Shown in pieces: positions 26,048 through 33,699 of a stretch of 64,000 nucleotides of DNA. Made by a program: the position numbers and the translations under genes. The first letter of the stretch is position 1; the number at the start of each line of letters is the position of its first letter. The notes under the pieces are model-generated. The model searched no databases. It was given only the letters and a program-made list of their open reading frames with translations, and had not been told where the DNA came from. The DNA is taken from positions 4,092,001 through 4,156,000 of the forward strand of contig NZ_AP024643.1 of NCBI RefSeq assembly GCF_019977195.1, written 5' to 3'. The stretch comes from Arthrobacter sp. StoSoilA2. Lineage in GTDB: Bacteria; Actinomycetota; Actinomycetes; Actinomycetales; Micrococcaceae.

Positions 26048-26950
26048 TCAGCCCACTGCTTTCCTGTTCAAACCTTGCATGGCAGTCTGCGTTCCGGTGC
26101 CGCTTTTGGGCAGGTACGTGAAAAGACGGAGGGCAGGGAACTGCGGGACACCCAGCACCATGGGAGCGAAGCTAAGGCGGCCCACAGCCGGGTGGTCGTA
26201 CACAACATCCACATGGTACGAATCGCCAACCACTTGCCGCTCCCATAATTCGCGGAAAGCTTCCGAGACCTGGCACAGGCCCCGGGCCATGGCGTCGAAA
26301 CGGTGATCGTCAGGGAAGTTGGCTGATTGCGCACGGAACTGCGCCACCATGGAGCGGGCCATCATCTCCTTGTGCACGTGCGGCCGGGCAAGCTCGGGAT
26401 CCGTAAAGAACCGTTGGAGGCAGCTTTCGCCCACACGCGTATCGAAGGTTTCCGCGGCCGTCGAATTCATGACCACGACGGTCCAAAAAGGGTCCGCGAC
26501 GTAGCTGGGATTCGCCATGGCATCCACGAGTTGCTGCAGCAGAGCGAGCTGGGCGTCGCCTACGTCGAAGTTGTGGCCGGCAGCCTGTCCCAAAGCCGGC
26601 CCACCGGCCGCGCTGTCCTTGTTGCCGGTCAGACCTGAACGACGCGCGGACGCGAGCCGCCGGACGTACGTCCGGTCCTCCGGGCTCAGCCGCAGTGCGT
26701 TCGAAATGGCATCGAGGATTTCCTCCGAGGCCCCAATCGCCCGCCCCTGCTCCAGCCATGTGTACCAGGAGACGCCGACATTGGCCAGGACGGCCACCTC
26801 TTCGCGCCTGAGTCCGGGAGTCCGGCGTCGTGGGCTGACTGGTAACCCGACATCCTGGGGACGGGTCTGCTCGCGGCGCGTGCGAAAGAACTCGCCAAGG
26901 CGGGCGTGGTTGGAGCGGGCTTGATGGGAAAGAGGCTGGTCGGCAGGCAA
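26048..26950 (-). CDS. MmyB-like XRE-family transcriptional regulator
   Basis: A 300-residue regulator with an N-terminal helix-turn-helix (about 15-85: LGEFFRTRREQ, then RRTPGLRREEVAVLANVGVSWYTWLEQGR) and a C-terminal MmyB-like PAS-type ligand domain (about 115-285). The MmyB founder is an activator in methylenomycin control, and this type often binds fatty-acid-like ligands. TTG 26950 has GGAG five bases upstream. It lies upstream of, and in line with, the ABC exporter pair (gap 72 bases), so it may regulate export. Confidence 0.87.
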   Translation of the reverse strand: MPADQPLSHQARSNHARLGEFFRTRREQTRPQDVGLPVSPRRRTPGLRREEVAVLANVGVSWYTWLEQGRAIGASEEILDAISNALRLSPEDRTYVRRLASARRSGLTGNKDSAAGGPALGQAAGHNFDVGDAQLALLQQLVDAMANPSYVADPFWTVVVMNSTAAETFDTRVGESCLQRFFTDPELARPHVHKEMMARSMVAQFRAQSANFPDDHRFDAMARGLCQVSEAFRELWERQVVGDSYHVDVVYDHPAVGRLSFAPMVLGVPQFPALRLFTYLPKSGTGTQTAMQGLNRKAVG

Positions 26951-27054
26951 TGGGTCTCCAGTAAAAAGACGAGCGTCCGGCCGACCTTCGCGGTGACGCG
27001 GGGGTCGGCCGGACGAACCGGTGAGCAGGATCCAAACGGATGTTTCCGTGTTCC

Positions 27055-27086
27055 TGCAGGATCTGGTTACTGCAGGATCTGGTTAC
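27055..27086. repeat. 16-bp tandem duplication at a gene end
   Basis: TGCAGGATCTGGTTAC occurs twice without a gap (27055-27070 and 27071-27086), followed by a partial third TGCA. The second copy includes the stop codon of the gene ending at 27083, so the duplication extends the 3' end without changing the protein. It looks like a recent replication slip. Confidence 0.85.
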
Positions 27087-27787
27087 TGCAAGACCCGCTC
27101 CCGTTCGGAGCGCACGTCCAACTGCGCGTATTCCTCGGCTGCCAGGCGTGTGGCGTCCTGGGGACTCATGCGCGGCTCCAGGTTGAAGAGCGAAGCAATC
27201 TTCTGGAGGCGTTCCTCCACGGAACCTGACACAACGTGGAAGGGGATGCCCAACTCGTCCATGGTGTTCTGCAGGATCTCATCCGACATGTTCCGGAATT
27301 GATCATTGACCGGGCGGTGTCCGTCAGCAGAGAGCGGAAGCTCGTTCTTCAGGTGCACGAACACATCGAAGGAGTTCTTGACGTGCCTCTTGAAGCTGTT
27401 GCCCAGACTGGTCATCACCTCTTCGAAGAACGCCAGTTCCGGAGTCTTCTCCACACTCTCCCCCGCCGCCAGGTGCGCTGAGGCACTGGGGTTCAGCCCG
27501 AGGGAAACCCGCACGGACCCGTAGATCCATTCCTGCAGCGATGAACCGTCGGAGATGAAACCGTCCGAGAGCTTGTCTTCATACACTGCACGCTCCACAT
27601 GTCGGGTCACGATCATCTGGATGAGCTCCGCGGCGGTGCATTCCTCAAGGGTCTTGCCAGGGGCGGCCTCGGGCAGGATTTCCCGCATGGTCCTGGCCCT
27701 GGTGCGGGGCAACCCGGTGTAGTGGGAAAGTGCCATGGACGTGAACGTCTTGCCCGAGGAATAGGTGCCCGAAATGCCAATGCGCAC
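27083..27787 (-). CDS. P-loop ATPase/kinase, AAA_28 (NadR/Ttd14-like)
   Basis: A 234-residue soluble P-loop protein: GTYSSGKTFT (Walker A) at residues 7-16, a conserved arginine pair in LPRTRARTMRE near residue 30, and DGFISDGSSLQEWIYG near residue 75 as the Walker B-like part. This pattern matches the ATP/GTP-binding group related to the NadR nicotinamide-riboside kinase domain. It lies nine bases downstream of the azoreductase gene in the same direction. The function may be phosphorylation of a nucleoside-like or lipid substrate; I cannot decide which. Confidence 0.68.
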   Translation of the reverse strand: MRIGISGTYSSGKTFTSMALSHYTGLPRTRARTMREILPEAAPGKTLEECTAAELIQMIVTRHVERAVYEDKLSDGFISDGSSLQEWIYGSVRVSLGLNPSASAHLAAGESVEKTPELAFFEEVMTSLGNSFKRHVKNSFDVFVHLKNELPLSADGHRPVNDQFRNMSDEILQNTMDELGIPFHVVSGSVEERLQKIASLFNLEPRMSPQDATRLAAEEYAQLDVRSERERVLQ

Positions 27788-27796
27788 AAGGAACCC

Positions 27797-28474
27797 CTAG
27801 TCGTTGACGAGCTGGAGGGTGCCCGCGGCGCTGAGCTTGCCGGCGAATTCGATTGCAGCGTCGCTCAGGTCCGCTTCTGCAACCTGGCGGGTGCCATCGA
27901 CGTCGCCATTGAGGACCGTGGGAGCGAAGCGAACGTGGGTTGCGTCCTGGATGCCCACAAAGTTCAGCCAGTCAGCGAAGAAGGTGCTGCTGAAGTCGGA
28001 GCCGAAAGCGGCCGGAACACCCGGAGCGTAAACCCCGCTCGTGTGGATCGCCAGAGCCTGCTTGCCCTCCATGAGGCCGCGGTAGCCCTGCTCCGGGTCA
28101 AATCCGAAGCTCCAGCCGGGCTGGGTGATGATGTCGATCCACTGCTTCAGCACGTAGGGGACGCCCGAGTTCCACATGGGGATGTTGAAGACATACGCGT
28201 CGGCTGCAGCGAACTGATCAAACACAGCGCGTGCGGATTCCCAGGCGGCAACCTGCTCCGGCGTCTGGTCCTGTCCGGTGAAGACAGCCATCTTGGCGGC
28301 GGCCGCGATCCGACCGAAAACAGGCAACGCACCGTCGTCGAACAAGTTCAGGGTCTCCAGCTCAAAGCTCTCCGGACCGGCAGCCTGGACGGAGTCGATA
28401 AAGTGCCGGGCCAACCGCAGGGAGTCGCTGTTGGCGTAGCGGGGAGAAGCGTTGATGTGGAGGATGGTAGGCAT
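27797..28474 (-). CDS. azoR: FMN-dependent NADH-azoreductase
   Basis: A 225-residue flavodoxin-fold reductase. The FMN phosphate loop is INASPRYANSDS at residues 7-18, and MWNSGVPYVLKQWID near residue 100 is the AzoR flavin-ring signature. Members reduce quinones and azo compounds with NADH as homodimers. Good ribosome site (GAAAGGAAGCC) before ATG 28474. It is the first gene of a pair with the P-loop protein and is divergent from the HAD phosphatase; a stress role against quinones is likely. Confidence 0.88.
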   Translation of the reverse strand: MPTILHINASPRYANSDSLRLARHFIDSVQAAGPESFELETLNLFDDGALPVFGRIAAAAKMAVFTGQDQTPEQVAAWESARAVFDQFAAADAYVFNIPMWNSGVPYVLKQWIDIITQPGWSFGFDPEQGYRGLMEGKQALAIHTSGVYAPGVPAAFGSDFSSTFFADWLNFVGIQDATHVRFAPTVLNGDVDGTRQVAEADLSDAAIEFAGKLSAAGTLQLVND

Positions 28475-28575
28475 TGGCTTCCTTTCGAGGCTTTGCTGCG
28501 GGGACGCTTTGTGCCCCGTATTCGATCCTCACCCGGCTGCCGGGTGCAGCGTAAGAACGCACTTTTTTGTGCCTA

Positions 28576-28593
28576 GGGCACCTCAAAGTGCCC
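28576..28593. other. Short hairpin in the azoR / HAD divergent region
   Basis: GGGCAC and GTGCCC surround a 6-base loop, directly after a GCAC-TTTTTT-GTGC motif (28558-28571). The pair of small palindromes lies between divergent genes; it may be a regulator site or a leader structure. Nothing further is seen. Confidence 0.3.
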
Positions 28594-28641
28594 TCCCCTG
28601 GAAGGCTTCACATTGCCGGAGCGGTCCCTAGGATTCTTCCT

Positions 28642-29304
28642 GTGGAAGAATCCGGAAGCCCCATCACGGGCCAAAGCAGCGGCTCACGCCGTGGCACGTC
28701 CCAGGCCGCCTACACAGACATCGACGGCACCGTCACCGCCTACAACACCATTTTCGAGTTCCTCCGCTTCGACGCCGGCAACTCCCGCAAAGCCGAAGCG
28801 GAAGACTTCCTTGGGGGCCTGCGGGCCGCAGCCGGAAATGGCGTACCGCGATCCGTGACAAACGCCCGATACTTCAGCTGGTGGCGGGGCCGCAGCGTGA
28901 GCGAAGTCCAGGAACTCGGCGAGCGCTGGGCAGATTTCCAGGCCGCGTCACCGGACGGTTGGGCCTTCCTGGAACCCGTGGCTTCCCTCCTGGACAAACA
29001 CACCGCGGAGGGACGGCGCATCGTGGCCGTCACGGCGTCGTTCGAGCCGGCTTTGATACGTGTTCGACGGCGGTGGCCGCACCTTGAGCTGCTGTGCACG
29101 TTCCCTACTGCCGCCAATGGCATCTATACCGGCGACATCGGGGAGGCCCTGGTAGCCGACGCCAAGGCGCGGGCCGTGGCAGCACACGCTGCAGCGTTCT
29201 TGGTGGATCTGTCGGGCAGCTTCGCCTACGGGGACCACAGTTCGGACCTTCCTTTCATGGCCTTGGCCGGAGAATCGCTGCTGGTCACCCCGGTTAAGGT
29301 TTGA
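28642..29304 (+). CDS. HAD-IB family phosphatase (SerB-like)
   Basis: A 220-residue HAD hydrolase: motif I TDIDGT near residue 26, motif II VTASFEP near residue 133, and motif IV YGDHSSDLPF near residue 198. The helical cap between motifs I and II is that of phosphoserine-phosphatase relatives. GTG 28642 is chosen because AGGA lies eight bases upstream; a longer start at 28567 crosses the promoter hairpins. It precedes the HxlR/thioesterase genes and could remove a phosphate in the adjacent AvrD-like pathway, but this link is only positional. Confidence 0.78.
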   Translation: MEESGSPITGQSSGSRRGTSQAAYTDIDGTVTAYNTIFEFLRFDAGNSRKAEAEDFLGGLRAAAGNGVPRSVTNARYFSWWRGRSVSEVQELGERWADFQAASPDGWAFLEPVASLLDKHTAEGRRIVAVTASFEPALIRVRRRWPHLELLCTFPTAANGIYTGDIGEALVADAKARAVAAHAAAFLVDLSGSFAYGDHSSDLPFMALAGESLLVTPVKV

Positions 29305-29382
29305 GTCACCGGTTCCCCACCTGCAACAACCCCCAAGTATGCTGTGGCAAGCAGTCCACTTGATGAGGAAAGTATTGGGGAT

Positions 29383-29790
29383 ATGACTCTCACGGCTGAA
29401 CAGAAACGCATGAAGGCCCGGAAGCACTACAACGCTTCCCTGGATCTTTGCCCGGCACGGCAGCTGCTTGAGGCCATCAGCAGCAAGTGGGTCACGTTGG
29501 TGATGCTCGCGCTGGAGGACGGGCAGCAGCGCCACAGCGACCTCCGCAAACGGATACCCGGCGCAAGCCAGAAAATGTTGACCTCCACCCTCCGCTCGCT
29601 TGAACGGGATGGACTGGTCCTACGGCATGTGACCGTCTCCGTCCCCGTGCGAACTGACTACGAACTCACTCCGCGCGGACATTCGCTGCTGCGGATCATC
29701 TTCGAGATGAAGGAGTGGGCCGAGGAACACATGGACGACGTCGCCGCCTCCCGCATGGAACACGACCGCCACCGGCTCGCTTTCAACTAG
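29383..29790 (+). CDS. HxlR-family transcriptional regulator
   Basis: A 135-residue winged-helix protein of the HxlR (DUF24) type: CPARQLLEAISSKWVTLVMLAL near residues 23-44, then the recognition helix QKMLTSTLRSLERDGLVLRHV and the wing VRTDYELTPRGHSL. It has one cysteine near the N-terminus, as in HxlR redox or aldehyde sensors (for example YodB/HypR). It starts the short plus-strand pair with the thioesterase and faces the minus-strand AvrD-like operon, which includes a flavodoxin-like reductase, a common HxlR target. Confidence 0.86.
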   Translation: MTLTAEQKRMKARKHYNASLDLCPARQLLEAISSKWVTLVMLALEDGQQRHSDLRKRIPGASQKMLTSTLRSLERDGLVLRHVTVSVPVRTDYELTPRGHSLLRIIFEMKEWAEEHMDDVAASRMEHDRHRLAFN

Positions 29791-29806
29791 CGCCGGGACG
29801 CCGGAC

Positions 29807-30424
29807 ATGCACCTGTTTTGCCTGCACCACGCGGGCGGAACCACGGCCAGTTTTGCGGGCTGGCGTTTTGACGGCGTGCACGTAACCAAGCTCGGATACC
29901 GCGGCAGGGATTTCCGTTCCGTTGGTGCCGCCGCGGCCGCCATGGCCGATCGAATCGCAAGCTCGCAGTCCGGTGAGTTGGCGCTCTATGGCCACAGCAT
30001 GGGCGCCGTGCTCGCCTTCGAGGCCGCCCTTCGGCTTCAGGACACCGGGCGGGTGCTGCACGTGTTCCTGGCAGCCGCGCGGCCGCCGTCGGGAATGTAC
30101 GACGCCGGCGCTGCCGCGGCAGCCGCTTTAGGCGCCCACTCCGAGCGGGCCAGGGAAGTACTGCTTGAGGATCTGGAATTGTTGCACAGCTATCCCGGGA
30201 GGCCCGCCGGCCAGTTGAAGGTGCCGGCCACGGTCCTCTACAGCCCTGATGATCCTGTGGTTACGGCTTCAGAGTCACGGCGCTGGACGGACTGGTGCGC
30301 GCAGAAGCCACGATTGATCGAGGTAGTCGGTGGGGGCCACCTGTTCCATATAGGAAACCCGAAGGTCAGGGCGATTGTGGCAGCCACCCTGACGGGCGCC
30401 ATCGTTGACACCGGAACACTTTAG
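29807..30424 (+). CDS. Type II thioesterase (GrsT-like alpha/beta-hydrolase)
   Basis: A 205-residue thioesterase of the kind that clears misloaded carrier proteins. It opens with LFCLHHAGGTTASFAGW, has the nucleophile in YGHSMGAVLAFE near residue 66, an aspartate in LYSPDDPVVTA and the histidine in GGGHLFHIG near residue 184. It is slightly shorter than the usual 240 residues, because the lid is small. It is 16 bases from the HxlR gene and convergent with the operon that encodes an acyl carrier protein and a ketoacyl synthase, so it probably edits or unloads that carrier. Confidence 0.82.
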   Translation: MHLFCLHHAGGTTASFAGWRFDGVHVTKLGYRGRDFRSVGAAAAAMADRIASSQSGELALYGHSMGAVLAFEAALRLQDTGRVLHVFLAAARPPSGMYDAGAAAAAALGAHSERAREVLLEDLELLHSYPGRPAGQLKVPATVLYSPDDPVVTASESRRWTDWCAQKPRLIEVVGGGHLFHIGNPKVRAIVAATLTGAIVDTGTL

Positions 30425-30425
30425 C

Positions 30426-30483
30426 GCCACGGAAAACGCCCGGCGACGCCCGGATATGGGCAGCGCCAGGCGTTTTCCGTGGC
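30426..30483. terminator. Bidirectional terminator
   Basis: 15-bp outer arms (GCCACGGAAAACGCC and its inverse) enclose an inner GGCG/GCCC pairing. The AAAA/TTTT tract inside the stem gives a short T run in both directions. It separates the convergent thioesterase and flavodoxin genes. Confidence 0.78.
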
Positions 30484-30499
30484 AGTGAACGAGAAAGCC

Positions 30500-31111
30500 C
30501 TAGGCTCCCGCGCTCACGAGTTCGCGGTCAAGGGCGGTCTTGCCGGCAGCGAATATCGCGGCCATTTGCGCAACGCGCCGCCCCAGATGCTCTGCGGTAG
30601 CGATGTCTGCGGGATGAACGCCTTCGACACCGACGTCCGAGAATGTCTGCGCCGCGGCTCCGTTGAAGTAGCCAAAGCGGTTGAGATCGTTTTCCGTGCC
30701 CTTGGTGCTCTTCCATCCCGGGAGAAGGCCCAGGTTGATCCAGTTCATGCCGTGCTGGGCTGCGAAAGTGGAGAAGTAGTCCAGGGTGGAATTCTTGTCG
30801 CCGGCTTTGCAGGCGGCATTGGTAAAGCCGGCCCCCAGCTTGTTGTGCCATTTCTGCACGGCCCATCGGCCTGCGGTCTTCTCGGCGAACGCATGGAATG
30901 CCGATGGCGCGGTGCCCATGTAGGTAGGGGCGCCGAAAATGATGGCGTCTGCCTGGTCGATGAAATCCCAGGATTCCTGGGTCAGCTCATCCACGCGAAG
31001 GAGAGCCGTTGTGGCTCCGGTGGCGGAGGCAGCGGAAACCACTGCGTCTGCCAGGACCTTGGTGTGGCCCGAGCCTGAATAATAAACAACTGCAATCGCC
31101 GGAGTGGCCAT
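30500..31111 (-). CDS. Flavodoxin-like NAD(P)H reductase (WrbA-like)
   Basis: A 203-residue flavodoxin-fold protein: phosphate loop VYYSGSGHTKVLAD at residues 9-22, GAPTYMGTAPSAF near residue 60 contacting the flavin, and FTNAACKAGDKNSTLDYF in the third loop. WrbA/NQO-like relatives reduce quinones or enoyl-type double bonds by two electrons. A GGAAGG site precedes ATG 31111. It is the last gene of the AvrD-KASIII-ACP operon, so it may reduce the pathway product or its butenolide intermediate. Confidence 0.83.
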   Translation of the reverse strand: MATPAIAVVYYSGSGHTKVLADAVVSAASATGATTALLRVDELTQESWDFIDQADAIIFGAPTYMGTAPSAFHAFAEKTAGRWAVQKWHNKLGAGFTNAACKAGDKNSTLDYFSTFAAQHGMNWINLGLLPGWKSTKGTENDLNRFGYFNGAAAQTFSDVGVEGVHPADIATAEHLGRRVAQMAAIFAAGKTALDRELVSAGA

Positions 31112-31165
31112 CAGTGTCCTTCCTGTTTGTTCTGTGTGGTCATGCGTCTACGTGTGATGGTGTAA

Positions 31166-31411
31166 CTAGATGGCGGGCTGCAGGGCCAGCTTTTCCGTGA
31201 CCATGCTTGCTGCGGCGCGGGCGCTGCCTGCCTCGGCGAGCTCGAATTCATCCACGCGAACACCGAATTTGTTGCTAAGGATCACGGCGGCTTCAACGAG
31301 TGACAGTGAATCGATGTCAAGGTCGGCGAACGAGTCGTCCGGTCCCATGTGGCCGAGCTCGTCCATGGTGGACCCGATCGCGCCTACGACGTCCATTGCT
31401 GTAATTTCCAT
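31166..31411 (-). CDS. Acyl carrier protein
   Basis: An 81-residue carrier protein with the phosphopantetheine site in DLDIDSLSLVEAA (serine near residue 36) and the four-helix ACP pattern. It is acidic at the expected faces. ATG 31411 has AGGGGGAA upstream; the longer in-frame frame up to 31516 is not protein-like. It lies between the KASIII and flavodoxin genes and is distinct from the fatty acid synthesis ACP locus, so it probably serves this pathway only. Confidence 0.88.
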   Translation of the reverse strand: MEITAMDVVGAIGSTMDELGHMGPDDSFADLDIDSLSLVEAAVILSNKFGVRVDEFELAEAGSARAAASMVTEKLALQPAI

Positions 31412-31499
31412 TTGCTTCCCCCTTTTACAGGTGGCCCGGGTTGGCCGGCGCCACAGTGGTCCTGCAGGCACCCCGGCCGGCAGGAATCGGTGTCCGGCC

Positions 31500-32474
31500 C
31501 TAGTGCGGGTCGACAACCGAGATCGATGGCCAGGTCATGGCAACGGCTCCCCAGGTAGTCCCTCCGCCAAAGGCAGTCAGGACCACCTTGTCTCCGGGGC
31601 TCCTGTGGCCTTTGGTTCCTGCGTCGGTCATGGCCAACGGGATGGATGCGGCTGAGGTATTGCCTACCCTGTCCAGATGGACCTCAGCCTTGGATGCCGG
31701 AATGCCGGTCACCGAAGCAACGGTGTTCAGGATCCGGAGGTTCGCCTGGTGCGCAATCAAGGAATCCACATCGCCGGCAGCCCAGCCAGCGCTTGCGAGC
31801 ACTGTTTCCACAGAACCGGACATCGCTGCGACTGCCTGCGCGAACACTTCCTTGCCCTGCATTTCAAAGAATGAACCAGGGCCTTCCGGCACGTGGATGA
31901 GCGTTTCGCCCTCGCCATCGGAGTGCAGCGTTGACGCCTTGATGGCCCCGGGTTCGTCTGCTGTTCCAGCGGACAAGTAAGCCGCGCCCGCTCCGTCCCC
32001 GAAGATCACCGAGGTGGTCCGGTCCCCCGGATCGAGCAAGCGGGTAAAGGTGTCCGCCCCGATCACCAATGCCGAGTCCACGGATCCCGAACGGATAGCC
32101 CAGGTGGCCGTGGTCAAGGCATAGACAAATCCTGAGCAAACTGCGGAGACATCGAAGGCAGCAATGCCCTTCAACCCCAGGTTCGCCGCCACCTTGGGTG
32201 CCGTGGCCGGGCAGACCTTGTCCGGCGTCGAGGTCGCCACCAACAAAAGCTGCGCAGATTCGACGCCGGCACTGGCCAACGCCCGCCGACCCGCCGTCGT
32301 TGCCAGGACGCTGGTGCTTTCCGTTTCGTCAGAGTGGCGGCGTTCGGCGATGCCTGTCCTGCGCCTGATCCATTCGTCCGTGGTATCCATGACAGCAGAC
32401 AGGTGCTCGTTGGTGACCACCTTCCTGGGCAGTGCTCCGCCAAGGCCGCGGACAACGGCGGATGCCGCACTCAT
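31500..32474 (-). CDS. Beta-ketoacyl-ACP synthase III (FabH-like)
   Basis: A 324-residue KASIII with the full catalytic triad: cysteine in FDVSAVCSGF near residue 115, histidine in LIAHQANLRIL near residue 248 and asparagine in GNTSAASIP near residue 278. The opening LGGALPRKVVTNEHL and DEWIRRRTGIAER are standard. It begins chain elongation by condensing an acyl-CoA with malonyl-ACP, giving a beta-ketoacyl-ACP. Its ATG overlaps the stop of the AvrD-like gene (ATGA). The context suggests it makes the ketoacyl substrate for that enzyme rather than bulk fatty acids. Confidence 0.9.
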   Translation of the reverse strand: MSAASAVVRGLGGALPRKVVTNEHLSAVMDTTDEWIRRRTGIAERRHSDETESTSVLATTAGRRALASAGVESAQLLLVATSTPDKVCPATAPKVAANLGLKGIAAFDVSAVCSGFVYALTTATWAIRSGSVDSALVIGADTFTRLLDPGDRTTSVIFGDGAGAAYLSAGTADEPGAIKASTLHSDGEGETLIHVPEGPGSFFEMQGKEVFAQAVAAMSGSVETVLASAGWAAGDVDSLIAHQANLRILNTVASVTGIPASKAEVHLDRVGNTSAASIPLAMTDAGTKGHRSPGDKVVLTAFGGGTTWGAVAMTWPSISVVDPH

Positions 32475-33520
32475 TTCCTATCCCCTACGGAAGCGCTTAC
32501 TGCCGCAACCTGGGACGGCAGTTGGTGGGCAACGCTGCAAACTACTTCGCCGCCGTCGAACGTTCCTACGACATCAGCGCAGCGCCACCATCCGCCGTCC
32601 TTTTCGATCAACCGGCTCTTGTGCAGCCGCACTGCAAGGCCGGTCCCCTGCCCGCCCCCATTCCTCGGGCAGGAGCCGTTGAGTGTGATGCGGGTTTTGC
32701 GCATCCACAAGGTGTTGCTGTCCGCGCGGTTCATGGAATCGAGCCGGTACAGGAGTACCTGTCCCAGCTGCAGCGAGGCAACAAAGTATTCGACGGCGGA
32801 CAGCGCCTGCGGGTAGGCGGCCTCCAGCCCGCGGCGGTCATCCAGGCTCCGGCCCAGTGAGGACTGCTGGGAGGGCTGCTGGCGGAATGAGAGCTGCGCG
32901 CTGGCCGTTCCTTCACCGGGATCCAGGACCACGTCCAGCAGCGAGACCTGCCGTTCTGCCCACAGCCCACCGTAGAGGCGCGTGCCGGCGTCACCCACCA
33001 AAGCTTCCTCCGACGGCGATTGGACTGACGCCAGCCCGAGCTCGGCGGGCTCATGGGCCACTTCCAGTACCGTGGTCATGGACGCAACAGAGCAGCGAAG
33101 GACCGAAGCGTGTCCCAGGTCCTGCAGCGTGGCCCGGCATTCGAGATCGCCCAGCGCACCTTCAACAGGCTCACTGCCACCCGAAATGGTCACCGACGCC
33201 AGGTAGGCGGCAGGCAACAGCCCGGGAGAATACCGGCTGGCCAACAAAGCCTCCGCCATCCTGGCAGCCAAAACAAGGACATCCGTGGTGCCAAGGTGCG
33301 GGGTTTGCTCCGAGTTCCCCTTCATGGACCACGTACCTTCAACGCCAAGGGCTGCGCGGGCAGTGAGCGTGGATTCGGAGACCGTGTGGTTTACGCGGAG
33401 TTCCCGCAGCCTGGGGTTGGTGGTCTTGTAGCCGTGGCTGAAGAACCGACCGCGACCATCGCCCAGGAGTTCGTCGATGGAGGTGTAACTCCGGGCGTTG
33501 GAGTGCAGGGCAAGTGGCAT
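32471..33520 (-). CDS. AvrD-family protein (syringolide-type lipid signal biosynthesis)
   Basis: A 349-residue protein. The N-terminus YTSIDELLGDGRGRFFSHGYK and the C-terminal part with YFVASLQLGQVLLY and SNTLWMRKT recall, from memory, the AvrD family. Its Pseudomonas syringae member drives formation of syringolides from a ketoacyl chain and xylulose. Tandem hotdog-like halves, as in AfsA gamma-butyrolactone synthases, are a possible alternative reading. Start ATG 33520 has AGGA six bases before; ATG 33541 is also possible. It is the first gene of a coupled operon with KASIII, ACP and a flavodoxin-like reductase, just the parts needed to make and use a beta-ketoacyl-ACP. The sugar partner and product are unknown. 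Confidence 0.62.
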   Translation of the reverse strand: MPLALHSNARSYTSIDELLGDGRGRFFSHGYKTTNPRLRELRVNHTVSESTLTARAALGVEGTWSMKGNSEQTPHLGTTDVLVLAARMAEALLASRYSPGLLPAAYLASVTISGGSEPVEGALGDLECRATLQDLGHASVLRCSVASMTTVLEVAHEPAELGLASVQSPSEEALVGDAGTRLYGGLWAERQVSLLDVVLDPGEGTASAQLSFRQQPSQQSSLGRSLDDRRGLEAAYPQALSAVEYFVASLQLGQVLLYRLDSMNRADSNTLWMRKTRITLNGSCPRNGGGQGTGLAVRLHKSRLIEKDGGWWRCADVVGTFDGGEVVCSVAHQLPSQVAAVSASVGDRK

Positions 33521-33528
33521 GGGTATTC

Positions 33529-33556
33529 CTAGGATCGTCATCGGCGGTGATCCTAG
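33529..33556. promoter_or_regulatory. Inverted repeat at the start of the AvrD-like operon
   Basis: CTAGGATC (33529-33536) and GATCCTAG (33549-33556) are exact inverse copies 12 bases apart, immediately upstream of ATG 33520 and overlapping the alternative start at 33541. It could be an HxlR or TetR operator or an RNA hairpin hiding the ribosome site. Confidence 0.45.
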
Positions 33557-33699
33557 AATCCATCGCGCAGCCGACGGCAACCAGTGTCCGTGGATGGTGG
33601 TGGTGGGAACACCACCCTCACCGCTTTGGGCGTGTCTCTCCCAGCCCGGACAGTAGGCTGGGAACGTTCGTGTAGATCCGCATCGAAGGGACTTGGGTT

